Notes under the pieces: model-generated
The model's database searches: none
What the model was told of the DNA's origin: nothing
What the model saw: only the letters and a program-made list of their open reading frames with translations
Position numbers and translations under genes: made by a program
Shown here: one piece after another, positions 26,091-35,926 of the stretch
Layout of the letters: each line of letters starts with the position of its first letter
How positions within the stretch are numbered: position 1 is the stretch's first letter
DNA from: Streptantibioticus parmotrematis
GTDB lineage: Bacteria > Actinomycetota > Actinomycetes > Streptomycetales > Streptomycetaceae
Assembly: GCF_019890615.1 (NCBI RefSeq)
Contig: NZ_JAINVZ010000033.1
Coordinates: forward strand, 1 to 55,350
Reading direction: 5' to 3'
Length of the DNA: 55,350 nt

Positions 26091-26750
26091 CTATCCGGCG
26101 TCCCGGTACAGCTTCCGTTTGTTGATGTAGCGCACCACGCCGTCCGGCACCAGGTACCAGACCGGTTCGCCCCGGGCCACCCGGTGCCGGCAGTCGGACG
26201 AGGAGATGGCCAGGGCCGGGATCTCGACGAGCGACACTCCGCCGTCCGGGATCCCGGGGTCCGACAGAGTGTGCCCCGGGCGGGTCACTCCGATGAAATG
26301 CGCCATCGAGAAGAGTTCCTCGGCGTCCCGCCAGGAGAAGATCTGGGAGAGCGCGTCGGCGCCGGTGATGAAGAAGAGGTCCACGTCGCCGTACTGGTCG
26401 CGCAGGTCCCGCAGCGTGTCGAGGGTGTAGGTGCGGCCGCCGCGGTCGATGTCGGTACGGCTGACCGAGAACTGCGGGTTGGACGCGGTCGCGATGACCG
26501 TCATCAGGTAGCGGTCCTCCGCCGGCGAGACCTGCTGGTGTTCCTTCTGCCAGGGCTGGCCGGTGGGGACGAAGACCACCTCGTCCAGGTGGAAGAGGCT
26601 CGCGACCTCGCTCGCGGCCACCAGGTGCCCGTGGTGGACCGGGTCGAAGGTGCCGCCCATCACACCGAGTCGTCTCTTCACCGGCCCGGCCCCTCCGTCG
26701 TCGACCTCGATCAGTCCGGAGGGGCGCCCGGACGCTGCCTGCTCTTCCAT
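26091..26750 (-). CDS. nadD: Nicotinate-nucleotide adenylyltransferase NadD
   Basis: A 219-aa enzyme that joins nicotinate mononucleotide and ATP to deamido-NAD. The nucleotidyltransferase motif is [11 protein letters not shown] (32-42), with [32 protein letters not shown] and the C-terminal [10 protein letters not shown] (ISST-like). The ATG at 26750 gives a variable N-terminus; GTG at 26681 has GGAGGGG eight bases upstream and may be the true start, giving about 196 residues. Confidence 0.96.
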   Translation of the reverse strand: MEEQAASGRPSGLIEVDDGGAGPVKRRLGVMGGTFDPVHHGHLVAASEVASLFHLDEVVFVPTGQPWQKEHQQVSPAEDRYLMTVIATASNPQFSVSRTDIDRGGRTYTLDTLRDLRDQYGDVDLFFITGADALSQIFSWRDAEELFSMAHFIGVTRPGHTLSDPGIPDGGVSLVEIPALAISSSDCRHRVARGEPVWYLVPDGVVRYINKRKLYRDAG

Positions 26751-26799
26751 GCGAGCACACCCTACTTGGCGTCCGGCGCGGGCCGGGAGCGACCCGGGG

Positions 26800-26946
26800 T
26801 CAGCGGTCGCGGTTGAACCGGGAGACGATCCACAGCAGGAACAGGAGCGCGAACAGCGCGCCGCCACCGGTGAGGATCGGGTTCAGGCTGTCGTGCTGGC
26901 CACCCTCGGCGAGCGCTGCCACAGCTGCTGGGATGTGTGCGGTCAT
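26800..26946 (-). CDS. Small single-TM protein
   Basis: A 48-aa protein with a helix [29 protein letters not shown] that is clearly a membrane segment followed by a basic cytoplasmic end. The ATG at 26946 has AAGGGG about twelve bases upstream. Its place just upstream of nadD, and its similarity in layout to the small TM protein at 27149, suggest a conserved small membrane protein of unknown function. Confidence 0.75.
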   Translation of the reverse strand: MTAHIPAAVAALAEGGQHDSLNPILTGGGALFALLFLLWIVSRFNRDR

Positions 26947-27148
26947 GGTCGGCTGGACCCCTTGCGGTCGGAAGACTCGTCCATCTGGAACTCGTGCCAC
27001 ATGGTACGTCCGTGGGCACGCGGAACCCTACGCAGGTCCCGCGCGTCCTGACTGTGTACGTCCAGTACGAGCAGTACGAGATCGAGCGTCAACGAGAACG
27101 GACCGGGAGCGGTTCGTCCAGGTGACCGCCCGTCAGTCCGCGTCCGGT

Positions 27149-27307
27149 TCAGTCCTTGTCGCCGTAGCCGCGCAGGAGGAACCAGGCGAGGAAGACGGCA
27201 CCGAGCACCGACACGACGATCACGGTGCGCAGCAGCCAGCCGGGGCCCGCCGAGTCGGAGGCCACGGCCAGCAGTGTGGTGGGGTCGTGCGTCACAGGGT
27301 TGTGCAT
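27149..27307 (-). CDS. Small single-TM protein
   Basis: A 52-aa protein with the start MHNPVTHDPTTLLAVASD, then a membrane segment WLLRTVIVVSVLGAVFLAWFLL and the tail RGYGDKD. The ribosome site is weak (GAACGGC), and it is divergent from the M48 protease gene. The function is unknown. Together with the 48-aa protein it forms a pair of tiny membrane proteins beside nadD. Confidence 0.65.
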   Translation of the reverse strand: MHNPVTHDPTTLLAVASDSAGPGWLLRTVIVVSVLGAVFLAWFLLRGYGDKD

Positions 27308-27397
27308 GCCGTTCAGCGTAGCCCTGTCGGTGCCGGGCCCTAAGGTGGGGTGGTCCGGGGGACGAGCACGCACCGGCTATCAAGGGATTGAGGCCCA

Positions 27398-28516
27398 ATG
27401 ACCGTGCCGAACGAATCAGGTGGCGCCGGCGAGTCCGGCACCGGGACGCCCGGCGGGACCGTGCCCAGCCGCAGCCGCAGGCGCTTCCCGGGCATCTCCT
27501 CCCGCGCCTACGAGCATCCGGCGGACCGCTCGGCGCTGGTGGCGCTGCGCAAGCTCAGCGGCTTCGACACCGTGTTCAAGGCGCTCAGCGGACTGCTGCC
27601 GGAGCGTTCGCTGCGGCTGCTGTTCCTGTCGGACTCGGTGCGGGTCAGCGAGGGGCAGTTCCCGCATCTGCACGACATGCTGCGCGACGCCTGCTACATC
27701 CTGGACCTGGAGAAGGTCCCGCCGATGTACGTCAACCAGGATCCGCAGCCCAACGCGATGTGCATCGGACTGGACGAGCCGATCATCGTGGTCACCACGG
27801 GTCTGGTGGAGCTGCTGGACGAGGAGGAGATGCGCGCGGTCGTCGGCCACGAGGTGGGCCACGCCCTGTCCGGCCACTCGGTCTACCGCACGGTCCTGCT
27901 CTTCCTGACCAGCCTGGCGCTGCGAGTGGCGTGGATCCCGCTGGGCAACGTCGCGATCATGGCGATCGTCACCGCGCTGCGCGAGTGGTTCCGCAAGTCG
28001 GAGCTGTCCGCCGACCGGGCCGGGCTGCTGGTCGGCCAGGACCTCGAGGCGTCCATGCGCGGCCTGATGAAGCTGGCGGGCGGCAACCACCTGCACGAGA
28101 TGAACGTGGACGAGTTCCTCAAGCAGGCCGACGAGTACGAGGCGGGCGGCGACCTGCGCGACTCGGTACTGAAGATCCTCAACGTGCTGCCGCGCACCCA
28201 CCCCTTCACCACGGTCCGCGCCGCCGAGCTGCGCAAGTGGGCGACCAGCCGGGACTACCAGCGGATCATGGACGGCCACTACGCGCAGCGCGAGGAGGAC
28301 AAGGACACCTCGGTGTACGAGTCCTTCAAGGAGTCGGCCAACCACTACGCCGACTCGGTCAAGAGCAGCAAGGACCCGCTGATGGGCCTGATCCGGGACA
28401 TATCGACCGGCGCCGGGGACATCGGCGGCAAGCTGCGCGACCGGTTCACCGGCTCGGGGACGCGCTCCGGCCAGGGCTCCGGTCCGGGCCCGGAGCCGGA
28501 CCCGGACCAGGGCTGA
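27398..28516 (+). CDS. M48 family zinc metalloprotease
   Basis: A 372-aa peptidase with the zinc motif HEVGH (151-155) and a third ligand Glu202 in SELSADRAG. A membrane-associated stretch lies between them (VLLFLTSLALRVAWIPLGNVAIMAIV). The N-terminal PADRSALVALRKLSGFD and the C-terminal RTHPFTTVRAAELRKWA are typical of this M48 group. It is probably a membrane-bound quality-control protease. The last 71 bases overlap the convergent gene at 28446. Confidence 0.92.
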   Translation: MTVPNESGGAGESGTGTPGGTVPSRSRRRFPGISSRAYEHPADRSALVALRKLSGFDTVFKALSGLLPERSLRLLFLSDSVRVSEGQFPHLHDMLRDACYILDLEKVPPMYVNQDPQPNAMCIGLDEPIIVVTTGLVELLDEEEMRAVVGHEVGHALSGHSVYRTVLLFLTSLALRVAWIPLGNVAIMAIVTALREWFRKSELSADRAGLLVGQDLEASMRGLMKLAGGNHLHEMNVDEFLKQADEYEAGGDLRDSVLKILNVLPRTHPFTTVRAAELRKWATSRDYQRIMDGHYAQREEDKDTSVYESFKESANHYADSVKSSKDPLMGLIRDISTGAGDIGGKLRDRFTGSGTRSGQGSGPGPEPDPDQG

Positions 28517-29555
28517 GCGCTCCGCACGCCGCCGCCATCGGCTCCGCACGGTCGTACGGATCGGTCCCGGAGCCGGTGGCGGCGCGCTGTCCGGCCAGCA
28601 GCGGCCGGAAGTAGCCGGACGGGTCGCCCGCGCAGGCCAGCGGCCCGGCCTCGACGGCGGCCTGGCGCAGCTGGAGCTGATGGGCCGCCAGGTCGTCCCG
28701 GTCGAAGTACAGGCTCAGTCTGCGTCGCACGGTGAACAACGATGCCGGGTGGTCGGACGGGGCGCCCGCGGCGCGGATCCGGTAGACCAGCGTGTGGTCG
28801 GTGTCGACCTCCAGGCCCGCGCCGCCGTCCCGCTCGGCGTAGGTGACCGTGCCGCGCACCCGGATGCCGGGGTCGGCCAGTTGGTAGCGGGCGGGGTCGA
28901 AGCGCACCAGCCAGCCGGTCGCCGCGTGCCGCCCGTCGTCGGCGGGGCTGGCGAGGCTGTGGTCGAACTGGGTGAGCTGGCCCTGGTCGAGCAGGTCGCG
29001 CACCTCGCGCACGTCGCCACCGGTCAGCGCGGCCTCGTCCAGCGAGGAGGCGACCAGGTACTCCTGGGTGATGTCGAGCGCCTCGCCGACCTGCCCGTCC
29101 GTGAAGTGCGCGGTGCGGTGGGCCGCCGGGAGGGTGACGCCCTGCAGGCCGATCGGGTAGTGGGCCACGCCGTCGGCGGCGTACAGCGGGTCGGCACTCG
29201 CGGCGGGCACCGGCCCGGAGGGGACGAGCGGCACCAGGGTCATGCGCAGCGGGACGGCGGCGGGCGGCCCTTCGGGGCGGTAGTGGTGACGCACCCCCAG
29301 GTAGATCGCGCTGCCGAAGGCGAGGGCGATCAGCAGGACCAGGACGTACGCCTGCGGGCGGGCGCCGCCGGTGCCCCAGGGGTGGCGGGGGCGGGTCGCC
29401 CGGGTGGCGCCGGCCAGCCGCTCGCGGGCGGAGAACTCCCGTATCCGGGCAGCACGAACGAACGACTCGTCGAACACGATGGCTCCGTACTCGTCGTCAC
29501 CGCCTCCCGGAAGGCCCTGGGGCGTCCCCTCCGGGGGGTCTCCACGCCCGGTCAT
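28446..29555 (-). CDS. Single-TM protein of unknown function (paralogue of the gene at 29673)
   Basis: A 369-aa protein. The cytoplasmic N-terminus contains YGAIVFDESFVRAARIREFSARERLAG, then comes a TM helix YVLVLLIALAFGSAIYLGV (about 70-88). A long extracytoplasmic domain follows (about 100-330) with VAHYPIGLQGVTLPAAHRTAHFTDGQVGEALDITQEYLVASSLDEAAL in successive blocks and GWLVRFDP and ASLFTVRRRLSLYFDRDDL. The C-terminus is Pro/Ser/Gly-rich. The N-terminal motif V-x-D-E-x-F-V-x-A-A recurs in the next gene. I do not recognise a family with a known job. Confidence 0.75.
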   Translation of the reverse strand: MTGRGDPPEGTPQGLPGGGDDEYGAIVFDESFVRAARIREFSARERLAGATRATRPRHPWGTGGARPQAYVLVLLIALAFGSAIYLGVRHHYRPEGPPAAVPLRMTLVPLVPSGPVPAASADPLYAADGVAHYPIGLQGVTLPAAHRTAHFTDGQVGEALDITQEYLVASSLDEAALTGGDVREVRDLLDQGQLTQFDHSLASPADDGRHAATGWLVRFDPARYQLADPGIRVRGTVTYAERDGGAGLEVDTDHTLVYRIRAAGAPSDHPASLFTVRRRLSLYFDRDDLAAHQLQLRQAAVEAGPLACAGDPSGYFRPLLAGQRAATGSGTDPYDRAEPMAAACGALSPGPGPAPGPDRSPGRSASPSR

Positions 29556-29672
29556 ACGACAAGAGTAGGTCTCCGCGGCGCGAGCTGAACGCCCCGTACC
29601 GCAAGTCGTCCTGAAAGACGGTCACCGGAGCGCGGTGGACGGTCACTCGGGCCACTCGGGTCGCCCGGTCGC

Positions 29673-30275
29673 TCAGCGGGTCACTTCGGTGGCCGCTCCG
29701 GTCGACAGGGCGCCGCCGCGCGAGCCGGTGCCGGTGGGGGCGCCGCCGCCGGTCAGCAGCGGGCCGGCGGTGGTCGCGGCGGTCGGGCGGGTGGTGGCCC
29801 GGGGCAGGTCCGCGCGGCCGGTGGCGGGCGGCGGGGCGGGCTGGCGGCCCTGGCCCCCGGTGCGGTAGACCGCCGCGAAGGCCAGCGAGACGACGCCGAC
29901 GCCCATCACCAGCGCCAGCACCCAGGCGACGGTGCGGTGCCAGCGGGCGGGCGTGCCGTAGATGTGGCGCTGGCGGTAGACGCCGAAGCGGCCGTGCTCG
30001 GCGGCGAAGGCGTCGTACTCCCCCGGCCCGTACGCGTCGTAGTACCGGGGGTCGTCGTCCGGGCCGTCGTCGTCGGCGGCGCCGACCCTCGCCGGGGTGG
30101 CCTCCGCCTCGGCCCTCGCCTGGGCGGCGGCGAGCATGCGCTCGCGCGCGCTGGGTTCGTGGAAGACCGCGGCCTCCACGAAGGCCTCGTCAAGGACCAC
30201 GGATGCGAACGCGTCGTCCGCGTCTCCGTGGTCGTCACCGTCCGGGAACGGCTTACCGCCCACATCCTCAGACAC
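29673..30275 (-). CDS. Single-TM protein of unknown function sharing the N-terminal motif
   Basis: A 200-aa protein with an acidic N-terminus, then FASVVLDEAFVEAAVFHEPSARERMLAAAQAR, which matches the motif of the preceding protein. Next come a Tyr/Asp-rich segment, WHRTVAWVLALVMGVGVVSLAFAAVY (TM about 125-150) and a Pro/Thr/Gly-rich extracytoplasmic tail without a folded domain. The GTG start at 30275 gives the N-terminus SEDVGGKPFP; a GGACGG ribosome site lies upstream. The two proteins probably descend from one ancestor and may interact. Confidence 0.72.
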   Translation of the reverse strand: MSEDVGGKPFPDGDDHGDADDAFASVVLDEAFVEAAVFHEPSARERMLAAAQARAEAEATPARVGAADDDGPDDDPRYYDAYGPGEYDAFAAEHGRFGVYRQRHIYGTPARWHRTVAWVLALVMGVGVVSLAFAAVYRTGGQGRQPAPPPATGRADLPRATTRPTAATTAGPLLTGGGAPTGTGSRGGALSTGAATEVTR

Positions 30276-30364
30276 CCGTCCAGGGTAAGCCCGCGGACGG
30301 TGCCTTGGGCAGGGAGTGCCGGAATGTGGGACGGCCCGATCGGCGGACCGGATCGACGGCCCGG

Positions 30365-31636
30365 TCAGCGGATGTGACCGTCGCCGGTGACCACGTACTT
30401 GGTGGAGGTCAGCTCCGGCAGTCCCATCGGGCCGCGGGCGTGGAGCTTCTGGGTGGAGATGCCGATCTCGGCGCCGAAGCCGAAGGCGCCGCCGTCGGTG
30501 AAGCGGGTGGAGGCGTTGACCATGACCGCGGTGGAGTCCACCAGGGAGGTGAAGCGGCGGGCGGCGCTCTGGTCGCGGGTGACGATCGCCTCGGTGTGGC
30601 CGGAGGACCAGCGGCGGATGTGCTCGACCGCGGCGTCCAGCGAGGGCACGACGGCTGCCGCGATGTCGTACGAGAGGTATTCGGCGGCCCAGTCGTCGTC
30701 GGTGGCCGGCACGACCGGGCGGCCCGCCTGCTCTCCGGCCCGCTGCCACGCCTCGTCGCCGTGCACGGTGACGCCGGCCTCGGCCAGGGCGGACAGCGCG
30801 CGGGGCAGGAAGGCGTCGGCCACGGCCGCGTGCACCAGGACGGTCTCGGTGGCGTTGCAGACGCTGGGGCGGGAGGCCTTGGCGTTGACCAGGATGCGCG
30901 CCGCCATCTCCAGGTCGGCGTGCTCGTCGACGTAGACGTGGCAGTTGCCGACGCCGGTCTCGATGACGGGGACGGTGGACTCCTCGACGACCGTGCGGAT
31001 CAGCGAGGCGCCGCCGCGCGGGATGAGCACGTCGACCAGGCCGCGTGCCCGCATCAGCTCCTTGACCGACTCCCGGCTCTCCCCCGGCACCAGCTGCACG
31101 ACGTCGGCCGGCAGGCCCGCGGACTCCACGGCGTCCCGCAGGACGGCCACCAGCGCGGTGTTGGAGGCGTACGCGGAGGAGGAGCCGCGCAGCAGGACCG
31201 CGTTGCCGGACTTCAGGCACAGGGCGGCGGCGTCCACGGTGACGTTGGGCCGGGCCTCGTAGATGATGCCGACCACGCCGAGCGGCACCCGGATCTGGCG
31301 CAGCTCCAGTCCGTTGGGCAGCGTCGAGCCGCGCACCACCTCGCCGACCGGGTCGGGCAGCGCCACCACGTCGCGCACGTCGGCGGCGATGGCCGCGACA
31401 CGTTCGGCCGTCAGGGTGAGGCGGTCGACGACGGAGTCGCTGATGCCCGCCGCGCGGGCCGCCTCGACGTCCTCGGCGTTGGCGGCGACGATCTCGGCGG
31501 TGCGGGCTTCGAGGGCGTCGGCGATGGCCAGCAACGCGCCGTCCCGCGCGGTCCGCGGCTGCGGCGCGAGCACGGCGGCGGCCGCCTTCGCGCGGCGTGC
31601 GGTGTCGATGACGGGGGACGATGCGGTGGTGGTCAT
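30365..31636 (-). CDS. proA: Gamma-glutamyl phosphate reductase ProA
   Basis: A 423-aa NADPH-dependent enzyme of proline synthesis, reducing glutamyl 5-phosphate to the semialdehyde. It shows [34 protein letters not shown] in blocks, [10 protein letters not shown], the catalytic Cys in [10 protein letters not shown], and the C-terminal [22 protein letters not shown]. The ATG at 31636 matches the family N-terminus. The proB gene lies 1.5 kb upstream on the same strand, separated by a TetR gene and an unknown gene, the usual Streptomyces arrangement. Confidence 0.97.
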   Translation of the reverse strand: MTTTASSPVIDTARRAKAAAAVLAPQPRTARDGALLAIADALEARTAEIVAANAEDVEAARAAGISDSVVDRLTLTAERVAAIAADVRDVVALPDPVGEVVRGSTLPNGLELRQIRVPLGVVGIIYEARPNVTVDAAALCLKSGNAVLLRGSSSAYASNTALVAVLRDAVESAGLPADVVQLVPGESRESVKELMRARGLVDVLIPRGGASLIRTVVEESTVPVIETGVGNCHVYVDEHADLEMAARILVNAKASRPSVCNATETVLVHAAVADAFLPRALSALAEAGVTVHGDEAWQRAGEQAGRPVVPATDDDWAAEYLSYDIAAAVVPSLDAAVEHIRRWSSGHTEAIVTRDQSAARRFTSLVDSTAVMVNASTRFTDGGAFGFGAEIGISTQKLHARGPMGLPELTSTKYVVTGDGHIR

Positions 31637-31681
31637 GCCCGAAGGGTACTGACCCGCGTCCCGCGCTCCGCGGCGCATCCC

Positions 31682-31699
31682 ACATACCGGGACGAATCC
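31682..31699. promoter_or_regulatory. ARE-like half-site between tetR and proA
   Basis: ACATACCGGGACGAATCC: the left half ACATACCGG matches the binding pattern of gamma-butyrolactone receptors, while the right half is degenerate. It lies between the stop of the GBL-receptor-like gene and the start of proA. The functional claim is tentative. Confidence 0.3.
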
Positions 31700-31724
31700 C
31701 CGGGCACGCGCACCGGCGGCCGCC

Positions 31725-32354
31725 TCAGGGCGACAGCAGTCCGAGCAGCTTCCCGCCGCGGTCCGGGTCGATGTCGATCTCTGGCAGCAGACGAGGACGG
31801 ACGATGGACGGCAGCATCATCCGCCACATCCCCGAGATCCGCTGCGGCAGGTCCGCCCGCCCGTTGGCGGCCTGGGAGAGGATCTGGCTGCCGGTGAAGA
31901 CGCCCTGGAGCAGGAACGCCAGCTCGTCCGGGTCGACGGTCGGCAGCAGCTCGCCGCGCTCCAGCGCCTGGGAGAGCAGAGTCGAGGCGGCGACCATGGC
32001 GCCCCGGTAGTTCGCGCCGGTCTGGTACGAGCCGCGCTCCACGGTCAGCCGGACCACCGCGCGCAGCACGACGTCGCTGCGCAGCCGCTCCGCGTACATC
32101 ATGGTGAGGTCCACCAGAGCCTGGAGCCGCACCGGGTGGTCCGGCAGGACCAGCGCCTCCTCCTGCAACTGCACCAGCGCGTCGGCGATGGCCCGCTTGC
32201 CGGAGAAGTGGTGGTAGAGAGCACCCCTGGTCAGACCGCTGCGCGTGAGGATCTCCGTGGTGGAGGTGCCCTCGTAGCCCAGTTCCTCGAAGACCGACGC
32301 GGCGGCTTCGAGGATGCTGCGCCGGGTCCTGACTGCCCGCGCCTGCTGCGTCAT
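31725..32354 (-). CDS. TetR regulator, gamma-butyrolactone-receptor-like (ArpA/ScbR group)
   Basis: A 209-aa protein. The N-terminal HTH reads [55 protein letters not shown] in blocks, very like ArpA/ScbR receptors. The ligand domain shows [32 protein letters not shown] and [19 protein letters not shown]. No AfsA-like butyrolactone synthase is in the window, so it could be an orphan or pseudo-receptor. GGAGGG sits four bases before the ATG at 32354. It lies between proA and an unknown gene of the proB-proA locus. Confidence 0.85.
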   Translation of the reverse strand: MTQQARAVRTRRSILEAAASVFEELGYEGTSTTEILTRSGLTRGALYHHFSGKRAIADALVQLQEEALVLPDHPVRLQALVDLTMMYAERLRSDVVLRAVVRLTVERGSYQTGANYRGAMVAASTLLSQALERGELLPTVDPDELAFLLQGVFTGSQILSQAANGRADLPQRISGMWRMMLPSIVRPRLLPEIDIDPDRGGKLLGLLSP

Positions 32355-32464
32355 GCTCCCTCCGTCCCGGTGCCCGACGGCCCGCCCTGTGAATTCTAGT
32401 GAGGGTGTGCCGACGGCCCGCGGCCGGAGCGCCCCAGGCCCCGCGACGCGCCCGCGGGGAGCGC

Positions 32465-32866
32465 TCAGTACGGGTGCACGCCCACCGGGGTCGCCGGGGG
32501 TGGGCCGTAGCCCTCGGAGACGCGCAGGTGGTAGGTCTCGCGGTCGATGACCTCCAGGCCGACGATCTCCCACGGCGGCAGCTTGGCGGTGGCCTTGTGC
32601 TCGCCCCACAGGCGCAGCGCTATCGCCGCCGCGTCGTGCAGGTCGCGCGCCTCCTCCCAGTAGCGGATCTCCGCGTGGTCGGCGGCGTACCGGCTGGTGA
32701 GCAGGAACGGGTGGTCGTGGGCCAGCTGTTCGAGCGCCCTTCTGACCTCGGGCAGCGGCGCCTCGGCACCGGAGAGGTTCAAGGTGACGTGCCAGAGCCG
32801 GGAGGCCTCGCGCTCGTCGGCCCCCGGCTGCGGCCCGCGATCCGGTACGGACCGGCCCACGGGCAT
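32465..32866 (-). CDS. Conserved protein of unknown function
   Basis: A 133-aa protein. The core blocks are EASRLWHVTLNLSGAEAPLPEVRRALEQLAHDHPFLLTSRYAADHAEIRYWEEARDLHDAAAIALRLWGEHK, read in successive pieces, then PPWEIVGLEVIDRETYHLRV and a Pro-rich end. It looks like a ferredoxin-like alpha/beta fold with one surface helix (LHDAAAIALRLW). The ATG at 32866 is chosen because residues upstream of it are low-complexity. It is found beside proB in Streptomyces in my recollection. The role is unknown. Confidence 0.7.
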   Translation of the reverse strand: MPVGRSVPDRGPQPGADEREASRLWHVTLNLSGAEAPLPEVRRALEQLAHDHPFLLTSRYAADHAEIRYWEEARDLHDAAAIALRLWGEHKATAKLPPWEIVGLEVIDRETYHLRVSEGYGPPPATPVGVHPY

Positions 32867-33170
32867 GTCCCCGACGCTGGTCAGGGTCCGCCCGGCCGTT
32901 CCTCGGGGCAGCGCCCCTGGGCGCCCTCGTCTCACCGGCGGCCTCCTGTATGCGGTCCCCGCTCGCCGTGGAAGCGGGTCGTGGTGCGGTGCCGCGGATT
33001 CCGGGCACCGCTGTCGGTTCTCTCTCCCCGCATCAAAGTTGACCAGTCCTGGACGGGCCGCGGGGCGGTTTTCACCAAGAAGCCCCCGGATCACCGACGC
33101 CTCCCCTCCCCCGGGCCCCGGCCGTCACCCCTGTACGACGCGGGGGCGCGCGGGACCGCGGACGGGCCGG

Positions 33171-34319
33171 TCAGCGCAGTACTACCAGGTCGTCACGGTG
33201 CACGACCTCGCGCTCGTAGGCGGGGCCCAACTCGGCGGCCAGCTCACGAGTTGAACGCCCGAGCAGCCGGGGTAGTTCCCGCGCGTCGAAGTTGACCAGC
33301 CCCCGCGCGACGGTGACACCGTCCTCGTCGACCAGGTCCACCGGGTCGCCCGCGGCGAAGTGGCCCTCGACGCCGGTGAGCCCGGCCGGCAGCAGCGAGG
33401 TGCGGCGTTCGACGACCGCCCGCACCGCGCCCGCGTCCAGCCGCAGCGCGCCGCGCGGGGTCGAGGCGTGCGCCAGCCACAGCAGCCGGTCCGCCGAGCG
33501 CTTGCCGGTGCGGTGGAAGAGGGTGCCGGTGACCCGCCCGGCGAGCGCGTCGGCCGCGTGCGTGGCGGAGGTCAGCACCACGGGGATGCCGGCGGCGGTG
33601 GCGATGCCCGCCGCCTCCACCTTCGTCACCATGCCGCCGGTGCCGACCCCCGCCCGGCCCGCGCTGCCGATCTCCACGCCCTCCAGGTCGGCGGGCCCGG
33701 CGACCTCCTCGATCCGCCGGGTGCCGGGCTTGCGCGGATCGCCGTCGTAGAGCCCGTCGACGTCCGAGAGGAGCACCAGCAGGTCGGCGTGGACCAGGTG
33801 GGCGACCAGGGCCGCCAGCCGGTCGTTGTCGCCGAAGCGGATCTCGTCGGTGGCCACCGTGTCGTTCTCGTTGACGACCGGCAGCGCGCCCATCGCCAGC
33901 AGCTTGTCCAGCGTGCGGTAGGCGTTGCGGTAGTGGGCGCGGCGGCTGACGTCGTCGGTGGTGAGCAGCACCTGCCCGACCCGCACCCCGTGCCGGGCGA
34001 ACGAGGCGGTGTAGCGGGCGACCAGCAGGCCCTGGCCGACGCTGGCGGCGGCCTGCTGCCGGGCCAGGTCGCGCGGGCGGCGCTCCAGGCCCAGCGGGGC
34101 CAGCCCGGCCGCGATGGCACCGGAGGAGACGAGGACGACCTCCTTGGCCTCGCGGGCCGTGACCAGCACGTCCACCAGGGCGTCCACCCGGTCGGCGTCC
34201 AGGCCGCCGGACGCGGTCGTCAGCGACGACGACCCGATCTTGACGACGACCCGGCGGGCGGCCGTGACCTCGTCGCGCACCGCCCGCTCGTCACCGTGCT
34301 GCCCTGCCACCGCGTCCAC
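33171..34319 (-). CDS. proB: Glutamate 5-kinase ProB
   Basis: A 382-aa enzyme for the first step of proline synthesis. The amino-acid-kinase domain shows RVVVKIGSSSLTT, EVVLVSSGAIAAGLAPLGL, LPVVNENDTVATDEIRFGDND and GTGGMVTKVEAAGIA. A C-terminal PUA domain follows (about 285-382, GALRLDAGAVRAV, GDPVDLVDEDGVTVARGLVNFDA). The start is GTG at 34319. It lies between obgE and the unknown gene, on the same strand as proA. Confidence 0.97.
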   Translation of the reverse strand: MDAVAGQHGDERAVRDEVTAARRVVVKIGSSSLTTASGGLDADRVDALVDVLVTAREAKEVVLVSSGAIAAGLAPLGLERRPRDLARQQAAASVGQGLLVARYTASFARHGVRVGQVLLTTDDVSRRAHYRNAYRTLDKLLAMGALPVVNENDTVATDEIRFGDNDRLAALVAHLVHADLLVLLSDVDGLYDGDPRKPGTRRIEEVAGPADLEGVEIGSAGRAGVGTGGMVTKVEAAGIATAAGIPVVLTSATHAADALAGRVTGTLFHRTGKRSADRLLWLAHASTPRGALRLDAGAVRAVVERRTSLLPAGLTGVEGHFAAGDPVDLVDEDGVTVARGLVNFDARELPRLLGRSTRELAAELGPAYEREVVHRDDLVVLR

Positions 34320-34427
34320 CCCACAAGTCCTCGTGCCGTACTCCCGCGCAATCTACGGGAACCGGGCCGCGGTCCGCCCGCGCGTACCGTCAGGCGGACC
34401 AGCGGCGGGCCGGGCCCGTCCGGCGCC

Positions 34428-35864
34428 TCAGAACGGGCCGAACTCGTCGAACTCGCGCTGCGCGTCGTCCCGTTCGGCCTGCCGGTCCTTGCGGCGCTGG
34501 GCGGACGGGCGGGGTGCCTCGAAGCGGTGGTCCTCGCCGCGCCGGCCCAGCATCTCGGCGCCGGCCGCCATCGTCGGCTCCCAGTCGAAGACGACCGCGT
34601 CGTCCTCGGCGCCGATGACGACCTCGTCACCGGCGCGGGCACCGGCCTTGACCAGCTGCTCCTCGACGCCGAGGCGGTTGAGGCGGTCGGCGAGGTAGCC
34701 GACGGCCTCGTCGTTGGCGAAGTCGGTCTGGCGGACCCAGCGTTCCGGCTTCTCGCCGCGTACCCGGTACAGACCGTCCTCGTGGGTGACGGTGAAGCCC
34801 GCGTCGTCGACTGCCTTCGGGCGGATGACGATCCGGGTGGCCTCCGGCTCGGGCTGGGCGGCGCGGGCCTCGGCGACGATGCCGGCGAGGGCGTACGACA
34901 GCTCCTTGAGGCCCTGGTGGGCGACGGCGGAGACCTCGAAGACGCGGTAGCCGCGGGCCTCCAGGTCGGGGCGTACGAGGTCGGCGAGGTCCTGGCCGTC
35001 CGGCACGTCCACCTTGTTGAGCACGACGACGCGCGGGCGGTCGGCGAGGCCCGCGCCGTACTCGCGCAGCTCGGCCTCGATGACCTCCAGGTCGGTGGCC
35101 GGGTCGCGGTCGGACTCCAGGGTGGCGGTGTCCAGCACGTGCACCAGCACCTGGCAGCGCTCGACGTGCCGCAGGAACTCCAGGCCCAGGCCCTTGCCCT
35201 GGCTGGCGCCGGGGATCAGGCCGGGCACGTCGGCGATGGTGTAGACGGTCGAACCGGCGGTCACCACGCCGAGGTTGGGCACCAGCGTGGTGAACGGGTA
35301 GTCCGCGATCTTCGGCTTGGCGGCGGACAGCACCGAGATCAGCGAGGACTTGCCCGCGCTCGGGTAGCCGACCAGCGCCACGTCGGCGACGGTCTTCAGT
35401 TCCAGCACGATGTCGTCGCTCTGGCCGGGCTCGCCCAGCAGCGCGAAGCCGGGGGCCTTGCGGCGGGCGGAGGCGAGCGCCGCGTTGCCCAGGCCGCCGC
35501 GGCCGCCCTGGGCGGCGACGAAGGAGGTGCCGTGGCCGACGAGGTCGGCGAGCACGTTGCCCCGGCGGTCCTGGACGACGGTGCCGTCGGGAACGGGCAG
35601 GATCAGGTCGCGGCCGTCGGCGCCGGAGCGGTGGCCGCCCTCACCGGGCTTGCCGTTGGTGGCCTTGCGGTGCGGCGAGTGGTGGTAGTCGAGCAGCGTG
35701 GTGACGCCGACGTCGACGACGAGGATCACGTCGCCGCCGCGGCCGCCGTTGCCGCCGTCCGGGCCGCCGAGCGGCTTGAACTTCTCCCGGTGCACGGAGG
35801 CGCAGCCGTGGCCTCCGTTACCCGCGGCGACGTGCAGTTCGACGCGGTCCACGAAGGTGGTCAT
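34428..35864 (-). CDS. obgE: Obg family GTPase
   Basis: A 478-aa ribosome-associated GTPase that in Streptomyces influences growth and aerial mycelium formation. Layout: a Gly-rich Obg fold (1-160, [14 protein letters not shown]), a G domain (G1 GYPSAGKSS at 166-174, switch [10 protein letters not shown]3 DVPGLI, G4 NKVD), an OCT domain (about 345-425) and an acidic/Arg C-terminus. The ATG follows a 140-base gap after rpmA that contains a stable hairpin, so its expression relative to the ribosomal genes may be attenuated. Confidence 0.97.
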   Translation of the reverse strand: MTTFVDRVELHVAAGNGGHGCASVHREKFKPLGGPDGGNGGRGGDVILVVDVGVTTLLDYHHSPHRKATNGKPGEGGHRSGADGRDLILPVPDGTVVQDRRGNVLADLVGHGTSFVAAQGGRGGLGNAALASARRKAPGFALLGEPGQSDDIVLELKTVADVALVGYPSAGKSSLISVLSAAKPKIADYPFTTLVPNLGVVTAGSTVYTIADVPGLIPGASQGKGLGLEFLRHVERCQVLVHVLDTATLESDRDPATDLEVIEAELREYGAGLADRPRVVVLNKVDVPDGQDLADLVRPDLEARGYRVFEVSAVAHQGLKELSYALAGIVAEARAAQPEPEATRIVIRPKAVDDAGFTVTHEDGLYRVRGEKPERWVRQTDFANDEAVGYLADRLNRLGVEEQLVKAGARAGDEVVIGAEDDAVVFDWEPTMAAGAEMLGRRGEDHRFEAPRPSAQRRKDRQAERDDAQREFDEFGPF

Positions 35865-35926
35865 GACGGATGCCTCCAGATGCGTGCAGGGTGGTTCGTC
35901 GTGCGGGTCTCCCCGTACAACGTGCT

